DNA of 64,000 bases from Prevotella sp. (GCA_024682415.1 JAIKZG010000032.1:62001-126000); one strand, 5' to 3'. Positions 54,270 through 63,781 are shown, counted from the stretch's first letter. Notes: a model not told the origin generated them from the sequence alone. Program-made: numbers and translations.

Positions 54270-56987
54270 ATGGATCAAAAAAGAGTTTATACTTTCGGCA
54301 ATGGTAAGGCTGAGGGAAATGCTAACATGAGAAACCTCCTTGGCGGTAAAGGCGCCAACTTGGCGGAAATGAACCTTATCGGTGTTCCAGTTCCTCCTGG
54401 CTTTACGATCACAACTGATGTCTGCAACGAATATTTCGAGAAGGGCAAAGACGCTGTTGTTGCTTTGCTTCGCGAAGACGTTGAGAAATCAGTAAAGCAC
54501 ATTGAAACTTTGATGAATTCTAAGTTTGGTGACGCTAAAAATCCTCTTCTTATGAGTGTTCGCTCAGGTGCTCGCGCATCAATGCCTGGCATGATGGACA
54601 CAATCCTCAACCTCGGTCTTAACGACGAAGTTGTAAAGGGATTGGCAGAGAAGACCGGCAACGAGCGTTTCGCTTACGACAGCTATCGCCGCTTCGTTCA
54701 GATGTATGGTGATGTTGTTCTCGGCATGAAGCCTATTAATAAAGAGGATATAGATCCATTCGAGGAAATCATACAGCAGGTAAAGGCTCAGCGTGGCATT
54801 TCTCTTGACAACGAGATGACTACCGACGAGTTGAAGCAGCTTGTAACTCTCTTTAAGAAGATGATTAAGGAGCGCACAGGCTATGACTTCCCTGATAATC
54901 CTATCGATCAGCTTTGGGGTGCTATCTGCGCTGTATTCGACAGCTGGATGAACGACCGTGCCATCCTCTATCGTAAGATGGAAGGAATCCCAGCAGAATG
55001 GGGTACTGCCGTAACTGTTATGGCAATGGTATTCGGTAACATGGGCAATACATCAGCAACAGGTGTTTGCTTCTCTCGCGATGCTGCTACAGGTGAAAAC
55101 ATCTTCAATGGTGAATACCTTGTAAACGCACAGGGTGAGGACGTTGTAGCAGGTATCCGCACACCACAGCAGATTACTATCGAAGGCTCACATCGTTGGG
55201 CTAAGCTCCAGGGCATTGACGAGGAAGTTCGCGCTTCTAAATATCCTTCTATGGAAGAGGCTATGCCTGAGATTTACAAGCAGCTCGATGATATTCAGCA
55301 CAAGCTCGAAAAGCACTATCACGACATGCAGGACATGGAGTTCACAGTGCAGGAAGGCAAATTGTGGTTGCTCCAGTGCCGTAACGGTAAGCGTACAGGT
55401 ACTGCAATGGTTAAAATCGCCATGGACTTGCTCCACGAGGGCGAAATCGACGAGAAGACAGCTCTTCAGCGTTGTGAGCCAAACAAACTCGACGAGCTGC
55501 TCCACCCTATTTTCGATAAGAACGCATTGCGCTCTGCAAAGGTTTTGACACGCGGTCTTCCAGCATCTCCAGGTGCTGCATGCGGTCAGGTTGTATTCTT
55601 TGCCGACGACGCAGCAAAATGGCACGCAGCAGGTCATGAGGTAGTAATGGTTCGTATTGAGACTTCTCCTGAAGACTTGGCAGGTATGTCAGCAGCTGAA
55701 GGTATCCTCACAGCACGTGGCGGTATGACTTCACACGCAGCTGTTGTTGCCCGTGGTATGGGTAAGTGCTGTGTTTCAGGCGCAGGCGCAATCAATGTAG
55801 ATTATAAGAATCGCGTAGTAGAAATCGACGGCACCGTAATCAAGGAAGGTGACTACATTTCTATTAACGGTAGCACAGGTGAGGTTTACCTCGGCGAAGT
55901 TAAGACTAAGCCAGCTGAGGTAACAGGCGATTTCGCTGACCTCATGAGCCTTTGCGACAAATATACAAAGCTCGTAGTTCGCACAAATGCTGATACTCCT
56001 CACGACGCTGAGGTAGCACGCAATTTCGGTGCTGTGGGTATCGGTCTTTGCCGTACAGAGCACATGTTCTTCGAGGCTGACAAGATTAAGGCTATGCGTG
56101 AGATGATTCTTGCTAAAGACAAGGAAGGACGCGAGAAGGCTTTGGCTAAGTTGTTGCCATATCAGAAGAAAGACTTCTACGGAATTCTCAAGGCTATGGA
56201 CGGTCACCCAGTAAACATCCGTCTGCTCGACCCACCATTGCATGAGTTCGTACCTCACGATTTGAAGGGTCAGGAAGAAATGGCTAACGAGATGGGCGTA
56301 AGCGTTAAGGAAATTCAGGATCGCGTAAACTCTTTGAGCGAGCACAACCCAATGCTTGGTCATCGTGGTTGCCGTCTTGGAAACACATATCCTGAGATTA
56401 CAGCTATGCAGACTCGTGCAATCCTCGGTGCCGCTATCGACTTGAAGAAGGAAGGTCACGATCCACATCCAGAGATCATGGTTCCACTTATCGGTATCGT
56501 AAATGAGTTTGACGCTCAGGAGAAGGTTATCCGTGAGACAGCTGCACAGTTGTTTAAGGAAGAAGGCATGGAATTGGAATTCAAGGTTGGTACAATGATT
56601 GAGATTCCACGTGCTGCCCTCACAGCCGACCTCATCGCTAAGAACGCTGAGTACTTCAGCTTCGGTACTAATGACCTCACACAGATGACATTCGGCTATA
56701 GCCGTGATGATATCGCAAGCTTTTTGCCTGTATACTTGGATAAGAAGATCTTGTCAGTAGACCCATTCCAGGTACTCGACCAGAATGGTGTAGGTCAGCT
56801 CATCAAGATGGCTGTAGAGAAAGGTCGTGCTACACGCCCAACATTGAAGTGCGGTATCTGTGGTGAACATGGTGGTGAACCAAGCTCAGTTAAGTTCTGC
56901 CATCGCGTAGGTCTTAACTACGTAAGTTGCTCACCATTCCGTGTACCAATCGCACGTCTTGCTGCCGCCCAGGCGGCAGTTGAATAA
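54270..56987 (+). CDS. ppdK: Pyruvate, phosphate dikinase
   Basis: 905 residues. The N-terminal ATP-grasp domain begins VYTFGNGKAEGN..NLLGGKGANLAEM; the swivelling phospho-histidine domain has GGMTSHAAVVARGMGKCCV with His489; the C-terminal PEP/pyruvate barrel ends with LKCGICGEHGGEP, where the Cys acts as acid/base. It interconverts pyruvate and PEP with PPi/ATP and is a main glycolytic or gluconeogenic step in anaerobic Bacteroidetes. The codon pattern is uniform and looks highly expressed; single-gene transcript. Confidence 0.98.
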   Translation: MDQKRVYTFGNGKAEGNANMRNLLGGKGANLAEMNLIGVPVPPGFTITTDVCNEYFEKGKDAVVALLREDVEKSVKHIETLMNSKFGDAKNPLLMSVRSGARASMPGMMDTILNLGLNDEVVKGLAEKTGNERFAYDSYRRFVQMYGDVVLGMKPINKEDIDPFEEIIQQVKAQRGISLDNEMTTDELKQLVTLFKKMIKERTGYDFPDNPIDQLWGAICAVFDSWMNDRAILYRKMEGIPAEWGTAVTVMAMVFGNMGNTSATGVCFSRDAATGENIFNGEYLVNAQGEDVVAGIRTPQQITIEGSHRWAKLQGIDEEVRASKYPSMEEAMPEIYKQLDDIQHKLEKHYHDMQDMEFTVQEGKLWLLQCRNGKRTGTAMVKIAMDLLHEGEIDEKTALQRCEPNKLDELLHPIFDKNALRSAKVLTRGLPASPGAACGQVVFFADDAAKWHAAGHEVVMVRIETSPEDLAGMSAAEGILTARGGMTSHAAVVARGMGKCCVSGAGAINVDYKNRVVEIDGTVIKEGDYISINGSTGEVYLGEVKTKPAEVTGDFADLMSLCDKYTKLVVRTNADTPHDAEVARNFGAVGIGLCRTEHMFFEADKIKAMREMILAKDKEGREKALAKLLPYQKKDFYGILKAMDGHPVNIRLLDPPLHEFVPHDLKGQEEMANEMGVSVKEIQDRVNSLSEHNPMLGHRGCRLGNTYPEITAMQTRAILGAAIDLKKEGHDPHPEIMVPLIGIVNEFDAQEKVIRETAAQLFKEEGMELEFKVGTMIEIPRAALTADLIAKNAEYFSFGTNDLTQMTFGYSRDDIASFLPVYLDKKILSVDPFQVLDQNGVGQLIKMAVEKGRATRPTLKCGICGEHGGEPSSVKFCHRVGLNYVSCSPFRVPIARLAAAQAAVE

Positions 56988-57024
56988 TTTTACTCATTCG
57001 AAGTAATTTACACTCTAATAATTT

Positions 57025-57068
57025 AATTGGGCGGAAATGCTGATATACAAAGGCATTTCCGCCTAATT
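57025..57068 (+). terminator. Strong hairpin behind ppdK
   Basis: AATTGGGCGGAAATGC (57025-57040) pairs almost fully with GCATTTCCGCCTAATT (57053-57068). No T run follows, so it may protect the mRNA 3' end rather than terminate by itself. Confidence 0.6.
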
Positions 57069-57124
57069 GCGTCTTAAAGGAATTGTACGTTTGGCAACGC
57101 TTACCTATGCCAAATGTGTACGCA

Positions 57125-57187
57125 ACATTAGACAATATGACAACAAGTTTTATTTTTACATTAGACAACATTAGACAACATTAGACA
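57125..57187. repeat. 10-bp direct repeat ACATTAGACA
   Basis: One separate copy at 57125-57134 and three head-to-tail copies at 57158-57187. Function unknown. Confidence 0.8.
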
Positions 57188-57227
57188 TTGCAATTATGAC
57201 AAGTTTAAGAATAGCCTGCGTAGGATA

Positions 57228-57470
57228 TTCGTAACTTTAAATAAGATTACTTCATCTCTGCATCAAAAAAAGAATAAAACCTTTTTATGCTACATTCGAT
57301 TTTTCGTAACTTTAGCTTCGCTGAAATTACAGCGTCTCGGAAAAGCTCAAATAAATTTGGCTTTTCTCAATTTTTCGTAACTTTAGCTTCGCTGAAGTTA
57401 CTTACACTCAGGAATGAAAATGAAAAACGAGTTTTTCATTTTGCATTCCATTCGTTTTTTCGTAACTTTG
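57228..57470 (+). repeat. Four repeats of a promoter-like hairpin element upstream of topB
   Basis: TTCGTAACTTT recurs with TAACTTTA at 57232, 57307 and 57378 and TAACTTTG at 57463. The second and third copies continue as GCTTCGCTGAAATTAC or GCTTCGCTGAAGTTAC, forming a 10-bp hairpin on a TTC loop. Only the last copy has a proper -33 box and is the likely topB promoter. Confidence 0.75.
57440..57470 (+). promoter_or_regulatory. Promoter of topB
   Basis: TTTG at 57440-57443, 19-nt spacer, TAACTTTG at 57463-57470, about 30 nt before the start. Confidence 0.8.
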
Positions 57471-57501
57471 TGCTTCAAAATATTAGAAACACATAGAAAA
57501 A

Positions 57502-59295
57502 ATGATTGTTTGCATAGCAGAGAAACCAAGCGTAGCCAAAGATATAGCTCGCGTGCTGGGCGCAAATAGCGACAGACACGGATACATGGAAGGAAACGGA
57601 TATCAAGTGACGTGGACTTACGGTCATCTGTGTACGCTGAAAGAACCTAACGACTATACAGAAAACTGGAAGCACTGGTCGCTTTCAGCTCTGCCTATGA
57701 TACCGCCACGCTTCGGCATAAAACTGATAAATGATGACGGAATAAAAAGACAGTTTGCCGTGGTGGAACAGCTTATGCAAAAGGCTGACAGTATTATCAA
57801 CTGCGGTGATGCCGGTCAGGAGGGTGAGCTTATTCAGCGATGGGTGATGCAAAAGGCAGGAGCAAAATGCCCGGTAAAGCGTCTGTGGATTTCTTCTCTT
57901 ACGGAAGACGCGATAAGACAGGGTTTCAATGATTTGAAAGACCAAAAGGAATATCAGCCTCTGTATTTCGCCGGACTATCGCGCGCTATCGGTGACTGGC
58001 TACTCGGCATGAATGCTACCCGACTATATACATTAAAATATGGACAAAACAGGCAGGTGCTTTCCATTGGACGCGTGCAGACCCCTACTCTCGCCCTCAT
58101 TGTAAACAGACAGAAGGAGATAGACAATTTTAAGCCTGAAGCTTATTGGGTGCTCGCCACGAAATACAGAGAAACGGTGTTTACGGCGACAAAAGGTAAA
58201 TACACGAGTAAGGAGGAAGGCGAGGCTGCTTTCGCCATAATAGAAGGCAAGCCATTCATGGTGGAAAGCGTGCAGAAAAAGAAAGGCACGGAATTTCCTC
58301 CAAGGCTTTTCGACCTTACTTCCCTACAGGTGGAATGCAACAAGAAATTCAGCTATTCAGCGGAAACTACGCTCAACATTATTCAAAGCCTATATGAGAA
58401 GAAGCTCACAACTTATCCTCGTGTAGACACGCAATTTTTGAGCGATGATATTTACGAGACATGTGCTGCGAGAATCAACGGTCTAAAGGGTTACGAAAGT
58501 CTGAAACAACCTTTAGCTGGCAAGAAACTGATAAAAAGCAAGCGCGTATTCGACTCATCAAAGGTGACAGACCACCATGCCATAATTCCTACTGGCGTGG
58601 CAGCAAGCGGCATAACGGATATGGAGAGGAATGTTTACGACATGATTGTAAAGAGATTCTTTGCCGTGTTCTATCCCGACTGCAAATTCTCTACCACTAC
58701 AGTAATGGGAAAGGTAGACGAGATAGAGTTTAAAGCCACAGGTAAGGAAATTCTCGACCCGGGATGGCGTGCTATATACGGAACGGAAGCACCTACAGAA
58801 GCTGACGAAAAAACGCTCCCTACATTCACAAAGGGTGAAAGCGGAAGCCATGAGCCTACGCTGACCGAGAAATGGACCACTCCACCGAAGTATTACACAG
58901 AGGCTACTCTGCTAAGAGCAATGGAAACGGCAGGAAAATTTGTGGAGGACGAAGAGCTGAGAGCGGCATTGAAAGAAAACGGAATAGGTCGCCCTTCTTC
59001 ACGCGCCAACATTATCGAGACTCTTTTCAAGCGTCACTATATTCAGCGACAGCGCAAAAATCTTATCGCCACACAGACAGGCATTGAGTTGATAGACCTC
59101 ATACACGAGGAACTGCTGAAAAGCTGCGAGCTTACCGGTATATGGGAAAAGAAGCTACGCGACATTGAGCATAAGAAATACGACGCGTCTACATTTATCA
59201 ATGAGCTGAAAGAGCAAATCACTCAGATAGTGAACACCGTATTGCGCGACCCTTCTAACAGGCGGATAAATATCACTACAACGAATAAGAAATAA
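57502..59295 (+). CDS. topB: DNA topoisomerase III (type IA)
   Basis: 597 residues. TOPRIM domain with AEKPSVAKDIARVLGA and CGDAGQEGELIQRW, active tyrosine Y305 in TTYPRVDTQFLSDD, and later the cap helix region GIGRPSSRANIIETLFKRHYI. The C-terminal zinc fingers of E. coli topoisomerase III/I are absent, which fits its shorter length. It decatenates DNA with single-strand breaks. It could be either a chromosomal topB or one brought by a mobile element, but no conjugation genes are near. Confidence 0.94.
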   Translation: MIVCIAEKPSVAKDIARVLGANSDRHGYMEGNGYQVTWTYGHLCTLKEPNDYTENWKHWSLSALPMIPPRFGIKLINDDGIKRQFAVVEQLMQKADSIINCGDAGQEGELIQRWVMQKAGAKCPVKRLWISSLTEDAIRQGFNDLKDQKEYQPLYFAGLSRAIGDWLLGMNATRLYTLKYGQNRQVLSIGRVQTPTLALIVNRQKEIDNFKPEAYWVLATKYRETVFTATKGKYTSKEEGEAAFAIIEGKPFMVESVQKKKGTEFPPRLFDLTSLQVECNKKFSYSAETTLNIIQSLYEKKLTTYPRVDTQFLSDDIYETCAARINGLKGYESLKQPLAGKKLIKSKRVFDSSKVTDHHAIIPTGVAASGITDMERNVYDMIVKRFFAVFYPDCKFSTTTVMGKVDEIEFKATGKEILDPGWRAIYGTEAPTEADEKTLPTFTKGESGSHEPTLTEKWTTPPKYYTEATLLRAMETAGKFVEDEELRAALKENGIGRPSSRANIIETLFKRHYIQRQRKNLIATQTGIELIDLIHEELLKSCELTGIWEKKLRDIEHKKYDASTFINELKEQITQIVNTVLRDPSNRRINITTTNKK

Positions 59296-59301
59296 GATAG
59301 A

Positions 59302-59343
59302 AAAGTAAAAGGCTGGTTTCTCAACCAACCTTTTACTTTCTTT
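59302..59343. terminator. Bidirectional terminator behind topB
   Basis: Near-perfect arms 59302-59318 and 59323-59339 (AAAGTAAAAGGCTGGTT and complement, one G-T) with a 4-nt loop, and T or A runs on both sides. Confidence 0.85.
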
Positions 59344-59422
59344 ATACAAAAAACATTATGAATATATCATTTATCACTTATATGGTAATCGTCCTATAGA
59401 AACTATAAAACTTATCTCTTTT

Positions 59423-59462
59423 TACATTTGCAAAGATACTGCATTATGCAATGCCATGCAAT
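59423..59462. promoter_or_regulatory. Abutting divergent -7 elements
   Basis: TACATTTG (59423-59430, plus) is directly joined to CAAAGATA (59431-59438, i.e. TATCTTTG on minus). The minus one has a -33 ATTG (59459-59462) at 20 nt and could drive a ~125-nt RNA ending at the topB terminator. The plus one has no -33 box. Confidence 0.5.
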
Positions 59463-59525
59463 ACCTAAAAATGGGTATTTATGTTTATCATTATAATTAG
59501 GTAGGCAAATAAGAAACTTATAGGC

Positions 59526-59626
59526 ATAAAAAAAGGAGTACCGCTGTACTCCCAATCTGTTAACCTTAAATCTAATACTATGAAAAACACATTGCAAAGA
59601 TACAATCTTATATCTTAAATTGCAAC
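59526..59626 (-). ncRNA. Candidate small RNA unit, copy 2
   Basis: On the minus strand: GTTG (59623-59626), 20-nt spacer, TATCTTTG (59595-59602), then the same conserved segment as at 28129-28165 (GTGTTTTTCAT, GTATTAGATT, AAGGTTAA), then a hairpin GGAGTAC/GTACTCC (59535-59541, 59546-59552) and a T run (59526-59534). The transcript is about 60 nt. The stem sequence differs entirely from that of copy 1, so the conserved 5' part is what selection keeps. No other gene is seen between 59344 and 59694. Confidence 0.6.
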
Positions 59627-59694
59627 AGATAATGCAAAAAAACAATGTAATTTAATTCATTTTTACCAGATTTTATATTTTATAACAATTTAAG

Positions 59695-60456
59695 TTATAT
59701 TTCCAACTTCAGTCCATCGTAAGCAAAACGTATATCATGAGGTAATCTTTCATTGGCTGCGTCGTGCAGTCCGATATAATGAGTAAGATGAGTGAGATAG
59801 GTGCGTTTCGCGCCTACCTTGCGAGCGAAATCTATAGCTTCGTTTACAAGTATGTGAGAATGATGAGGTTTCTCCCATCTAAGCGCGTTCACCACAAGAG
59901 TTTCCACGCCTTCAAGAGATTGCAGCAGCCTTTCATCGTAGCTTTTCATGTCTGTGATGTAAGCAAACTTTCCGAAACGAAAACCGAGAATAGGAAGTTT
60001 GTCGTGCATCACCCTCAACGGCAACACATCAACATCGCCAATACGGAACTTTTCGTATGCCTTTATTTCGTTCAGATGCAGTTGTGGCACTCCGGGATAT
60101 AGATTTTCGCCGAAGCAATAAGGCATTGTTTGCTTTAAACCTTGGATGGTGTCTTGCTGAGTATATACTTCTATATCGCCAAACATACAATAAGGGCGCA
60201 AATCGTCAATACCGCCCACATGATCGTAATGTATGTGGGTAACGAGTACGCCATCAAGCCGTTTAAACGGCAACGGCATAAGTTGCTGACGGATATCAGG
60301 ACCACAGTCTATAAGAATGCGCGTAGCGTCAGTCTCAAGCAGCCCTACGCAACGCATGCGCTTATCGTGAGCATCACTGCTCCTGCATACTTCGCAGCTG
60401 CATCCCAAAACAGGCACTCCGTTGGATGTGCCTGTACCTAAGAAGGTGAAAGTCAT
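59695..60456 (-). CDS. MBL-fold metal-dependent hydrolase, PhnP-like
   Basis: 253 residues. FLGTGTSNGVPVLGCSCEVC at the start and the metal motif H74-x-H76-x-D78-H79 (VTHIHYDHVGGIDDL) place it with PhnP-like phosphodiesterases of the beta-lactamase fold; the C-CxxC residues near 19-24 may bind a structural zinc. The substrate is unknown; cyclic phosphodiesters are likely for the family. The gene starts 4 bp behind murB. Confidence 0.85.
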   Translation of the reverse strand: MTFTFLGTGTSNGVPVLGCSCEVCRSSDAHDKRMRCVGLLETDATRILIDCGPDIRQQLMPLPFKRLDGVLVTHIHYDHVGGIDDLRPYCMFGDIEVYTQQDTIQGLKQTMPYCFGENLYPGVPQLHLNEIKAYEKFRIGDVDVLPLRVMHDKLPILGFRFGKFAYITDMKSYDERLLQSLEGVETLVVNALRWEKPHHSHILVNEAIDFARKVGAKRTYLTHLTHYIGLHDAANERLPHDIRFAYDGLKLEI

Positions 60457-60460
60457 TTCG

Positions 60461-61495
60461 TTATTTTATGTTTACTTCAGGATATATGTCTATGCCGAAT
60501 TTTTCTTTTACGTCGTGTTGGATAGTACGGCATAGCGTCACTATCTCCTCGCCTGTCGCCCCACCCTTGTTTACTAATATGAGAGCCTGCTTTTCGTAGA
60601 CTCCTGCACGGCCAAGAGTTTTGCCTTTCCATCCACATTTTTCTATCATCCATCCAGCTGGAATTTTCTCATGCTCGGCATCGATGAAATAATGAGGCAT
60701 ATTAGGATAAGCTTCTGCCAACTGCTGATATTTTTCACGGCTCACGATAGGGTTCATAAAGAAACTTCCCGCATTGCCTTCCACCGATGGTTCTGGCAAT
60801 TTATTTCTGCGAATGCTGATTATCGTTTCTCTTAGCTGTTTAGCTGTAGGAATTTCTATTCCACGCTCCTGAAGTGCTGCACGGATATTGCCGTAATCAA
60901 GATTAGGAGTGAAACGACGTGAAAGCTTATAAGTGACATAGGTGACGAAAAACTTGTCGCGCCACTCATTCTTGAATTTGCTCTGACGATAGCTGTAGCC
61001 GCAATCAGAATTAGAAAAATTCACCTGTCTGCCAGTAGACAACTCTATAGCCTGCACATTGTGAATATAATCCTTTGCCTCCGCGCCATAAGCACCAATA
61101 TTCTGAATTGCGCTTGCGCCTACTTCGCCTGGAATATACGACAGGTTTTCTAGTCCATGCCAGCCATTGCTTGTGCAATAGTCTACTATTTCATCCCAAT
61201 TTTCACCTGAGCCGACACTTATAAAGACATCATCGCCATGAGAATAAACATTTCTTCCCATAATGGCAGAATGAAGCACCACGCCATGATAATCGCCCGT
61301 GAGGAGCAAATCGCTGCCTCCGCCAAGCAAAAGCACCGGTTGTTTTCTGTCGTCTTCCCCACGCAAAGACATTGCAGAAGGCTCAAAAAACTTGCTCACT
61401 TCTTCCTGTGACTCAAATTCCACAAATCTGTCGCAGTTTACATCTATTCCGAAAGTATTATGACGAAGCAAATTATAATTCCGAATATCTTTCAT
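60461..61495 (-). CDS. murB: UDP-N-acetylenolpyruvoylglucosamine reductase
   Basis: 344 residues from the ATG at 61495 (MKDIRNYNLLRHNTFGIDVNC); an open frame reaches 61576 but its first 27 residues are not family-like. FAD-binding GGGSDLLL, VGASAIQNIGAYGAEAKDYI, SYRQSKFK and the catalytic Ser region NAGSFFMNP are present, as is the C-terminal Glu region typical of type I enzymes. It makes UDP-MurNAc for peptidoglycan. Confidence 0.95.
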   Translation of the reverse strand: MKDIRNYNLLRHNTFGIDVNCDRFVEFESQEEVSKFFEPSAMSLRGEDDRKQPVLLLGGGSDLLLTGDYHGVVLHSAIMGRNVYSHGDDVFISVGSGENWDEIVDYCTSNGWHGLENLSYIPGEVGASAIQNIGAYGAEAKDYIHNVQAIELSTGRQVNFSNSDCGYSYRQSKFKNEWRDKFFVTYVTYKLSRRFTPNLDYGNIRAALQERGIEIPTAKQLRETIISIRRNKLPEPSVEGNAGSFFMNPIVSREKYQQLAEAYPNMPHYFIDAEHEKIPAGWMIEKCGWKGKTLGRAGVYEKQALILVNKGGATGEEIVTLCRTIQHDVKEKFGIDIYPEVNIK

Positions 61496-61548
61496 TGTCT
61501 TACTACCTATTATATAATATGTATTAATTATAAGATAAAATGAAGGAG

Positions 61549-62397
61549 CTACATACTCAACTTCATGAGCATCCACTTGCCATTTCGGCGACGGAATGTG
61601 AGTTCAGTTTCCAAACCATTGGCAATGCCGCGAATCACAAATATCTTCTGATTGCTCTCCGTGTATTTCTGTCCATAAATGATATTGTAAATCATTCCTC
61701 CAGGCAATTGCGGAGCGAATGAAGACCATTGCTCAGGAGCAAGCACACCACTCATCGTGCTGAAATCATCATCAGGATCGGGGCCTGTGAAGTTAAGTGG
61801 ATTATTTATATGGCGCATCTGAAATGCCGTATCGGTAGCAAAAGAACGATAAAAATTGAGGAATGATGAATTCATGTTCTGATAAATGCCGTTCACATTT
61901 ATGGAAGTCATCATCCACTGTCCGTTTATGCGCTTGAAGAAATACTGGCGCACCTTTTTCTTATGCAGATATATCTTCTCTATGATAACATTGTCTATCG
62001 AGGTGTCTTTTACCAAATTCATCTGGCGCTGGTTATCGAAAATCAAAGTGTAAAAATCCTGATGCATAAAGAAATGCTCTGTCTTCCAATTTGCGACCGT
62101 AAGTTTCTCTACACTTTTGCCATGATATACAGGCAAAGGAAACTGAATTCTGCTTCTCTGCAACTTCTTGTTCGCGGCGAAATTAAAGATAAAATCATCA
62201 AACAATTCATCGGCAGCCTTTGGCATTGGTGTGTCAGAGATTATATCTTCCAAAGTATCGCTCGACGCTGTATCCACAATCAAGCTATCAGACGATATTG
62301 TATCAGATGCCGGCTTTTTATCAGTACAGCTGGATGTGGAAAAACTTGTAGTGGCAAAAATTATTATAGCCACAATAAAAAAGAGAATTTTACGCAT
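61549..62397 (-). CDS. DUF4348 lipoprotein
   Basis: 282 residues, lipoprotein signal with Cys at 24 (TSFSTSSCTDKK), then a Ser/Asp/Thr-rich linker and a compact domain (DELFDDFIFNFAANKKLQRSRIQFPLPV, WKTEHFFMHQDFYTLIFDN, RRRNGKWMLMKLSM). This matches the DUF4348 family of Bacteroidetes. Function unknown; it precedes murB by 53 bp and may be cotranscribed with it. Confidence 0.75.
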   Translation of the reverse strand: MRKILFFIVAIIIFATTSFSTSSCTDKKPASDTISSDSLIVDTASSDTLEDIISDTPMPKAADELFDDFIFNFAANKKLQRSRIQFPLPVYHGKSVEKLTVANWKTEHFFMHQDFYTLIFDNQRQMNLVKDTSIDNVIIEKIYLHKKKVRQYFFKRINGQWMMTSINVNGIYQNMNSSFLNFYRSFATDTAFQMRHINNPLNFTGPDPDDDFSTMSGVLAPEQWSSFAPQLPGGMIYNIIYGQKYTESNQKIFVIRGIANGLETELTFRRRNGKWMLMKLSM

Positions 62398-62552
62398 AAC
62401 TTATCTCGAATTGAGATTTTTAAAGATAGATATTGTCTAAAATTTGATGCAAAAATACAACTTTCTTTCGATATGAGCGGCGCAAAGTGGTAATTTTATT
62501 CTTACACTAAAGAAAATCAAGTGAGAGGATACGTTATTCCTCCTTTTTTTAC

Positions 62553-62560
62553 TACCTTTG
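62553..62560 (+). promoter_or_regulatory. -7 element of the pheS promoter
   Basis: TACCTTTG, 24 nt before the start; no good -33 box. Confidence 0.6.
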
Positions 62561-62584
62561 CATGGTATTTTTTGATATTAGAAT

Positions 62585-63622
62585 ATGATAACAGACAAGA
62601 TAGATGAACTTCTTAAAGAAGTGAGCGCACTCTCTGCGAAAAACGCAGAAGAAGTGGAGCAACTACGACTGAAATATCTGAGCAAAAAGGGCGAAATTAA
62701 CGCTCTTATGGCAGATTTCCGTAATGTTGCAGCCGATGATAAGAAGACCGTCGGCATGAAAATCAATGAGTTGAAGCAACTCGCTATCAGCAAAATCAAC
62801 GAATTGAAAGAGCAGACTTCCACAAACGAGACAGAAGGCGAAAAGCTCGACCTCACACGTACTCCTTATCCTATCCAGCTTGGCACACGTCATCCTCTCA
62901 CTATTGTAAAGAATGAGATTGTCGATATATTCCAGCGCATGGGATTCAACCTCGCCATCGGTCCTGAGATCGACGACGACTTGCACGTGTTCACAAAGCT
63001 GAACTTCGCTGCCGACCATCCAGCTCGTGATATGCAGGATACTTTCTTCGTAGAGACAAATCCTAACGATGTGACAAAGAACATTCTTCTGCGTTCTCAC
63101 ACATCTAACGACCAAACCCACTATCTGTCTACCCACCAGCCACCTATCCGCGTGCTCACCCCAGGACGCGTTTACCGCAACGAGGCAATTTCGGCACGCG
63201 CTCACTGCTTCTTCCATCAGGTAGAAGGTATATATGTGGACAAGAATGTGAGCTTCACAGACTTGAAGCAGGTGTTGCTGACATTCGCGCGCGAAATGTT
63301 CGGCCCAGAGACTCAGATTCGTCTTCGCCCAAGTTATTTCCCATTCACAGAGCCAAGCGCCGAGATGGATATCTCATGTAACATATGCGGTGGAAAGGGC
63401 TGTGGATTCTGCAAACACACAGGATGGGTGGAAATCCTCGGCTGCGGAATGATTGATCCTAACGTGCTTGAAGCATGCGGCATTGACAGCAAGGAATACA
63501 CAGGCTACGCATTCGGTATGGGCGTGGAGCGTATCACAAACTTGAAATATCGTGTGTCAGACCTTCGTCTGTTTAGCGAAAACGACGTAAGATTCCTCAA
63601 CGAATTTAAGACAGCATACTAA
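62585..63622 (+). CDS. pheS: Phenylalanine-tRNA ligase alpha subunit
   Basis: 345 residues. An N-terminal coiled-coil tRNA-binding arm (about 1-90) precedes the class II core: LRSHTSNDQTHYL, GRVYRNEAISARAHCFFHQVEGIYVD (motif 2) and GMGVERITNLKY (motif 3). A CxxCGGxGCxxC segment (CNICGGKGCGFCKHTGW) is normal for many bacterial PheS proteins. pheT is not adjacent: a terminator and tRNA genes follow. Confidence 0.97.
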   Translation: MITDKIDELLKEVSALSAKNAEEVEQLRLKYLSKKGEINALMADFRNVAADDKKTVGMKINELKQLAISKINELKEQTSTNETEGEKLDLTRTPYPIQLGTRHPLTIVKNEIVDIFQRMGFNLAIGPEIDDDLHVFTKLNFAADHPARDMQDTFFVETNPNDVTKNILLRSHTSNDQTHYLSTHQPPIRVLTPGRVYRNEAISARAHCFFHQVEGIYVDKNVSFTDLKQVLLTFAREMFGPETQIRLRPSYFPFTEPSAEMDISCNICGGKGCGFCKHTGWVEILGCGMIDPNVLEACGIDSKEYTGYAFGMGVERITNLKYRVSDLRLFSENDVRFLNEFKTAY

Positions 63623-63663
63623 ACCATATATAACAAGTAAAATTAGTTTGCTTTACATATTAT

Positions 63664-63706
63664 AATAGGCAATGCGCTATCTTTCGTGCATTGCCTATTA
63701 TTTTTT
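63664..63706 (+). terminator. Terminator behind pheS
   Basis: AATAGGCAATGC (63664-63675) pairs with GCATTGCCTATT (63688-63699), 12-nt loop, T run 63702-63706. Confidence 0.88.
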
Positions 63707-63750
63707 ATCTGGAGAATTTGGAAAATAATAAAGATTTCTGAAGAAATTAT

Positions 63751-63781
63751 TTTGCGCATTCAAAAAAAAGTTTTATCTTTG
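63751..63781 (+). promoter_or_regulatory. Promoter of the tRNA pair
   Basis: TTTG at 63751-63754, 19-nt spacer, TATCTTTG at 63774-63781, 39 nt before the first tRNA. Confidence 0.85.

Noticed and set aside
57502..59295. topB as marker of a conjugative transposon
   Set aside because: Such elements often carry topB, but neighbours here are ppdK, murB and pheS and no mobility gene is present.
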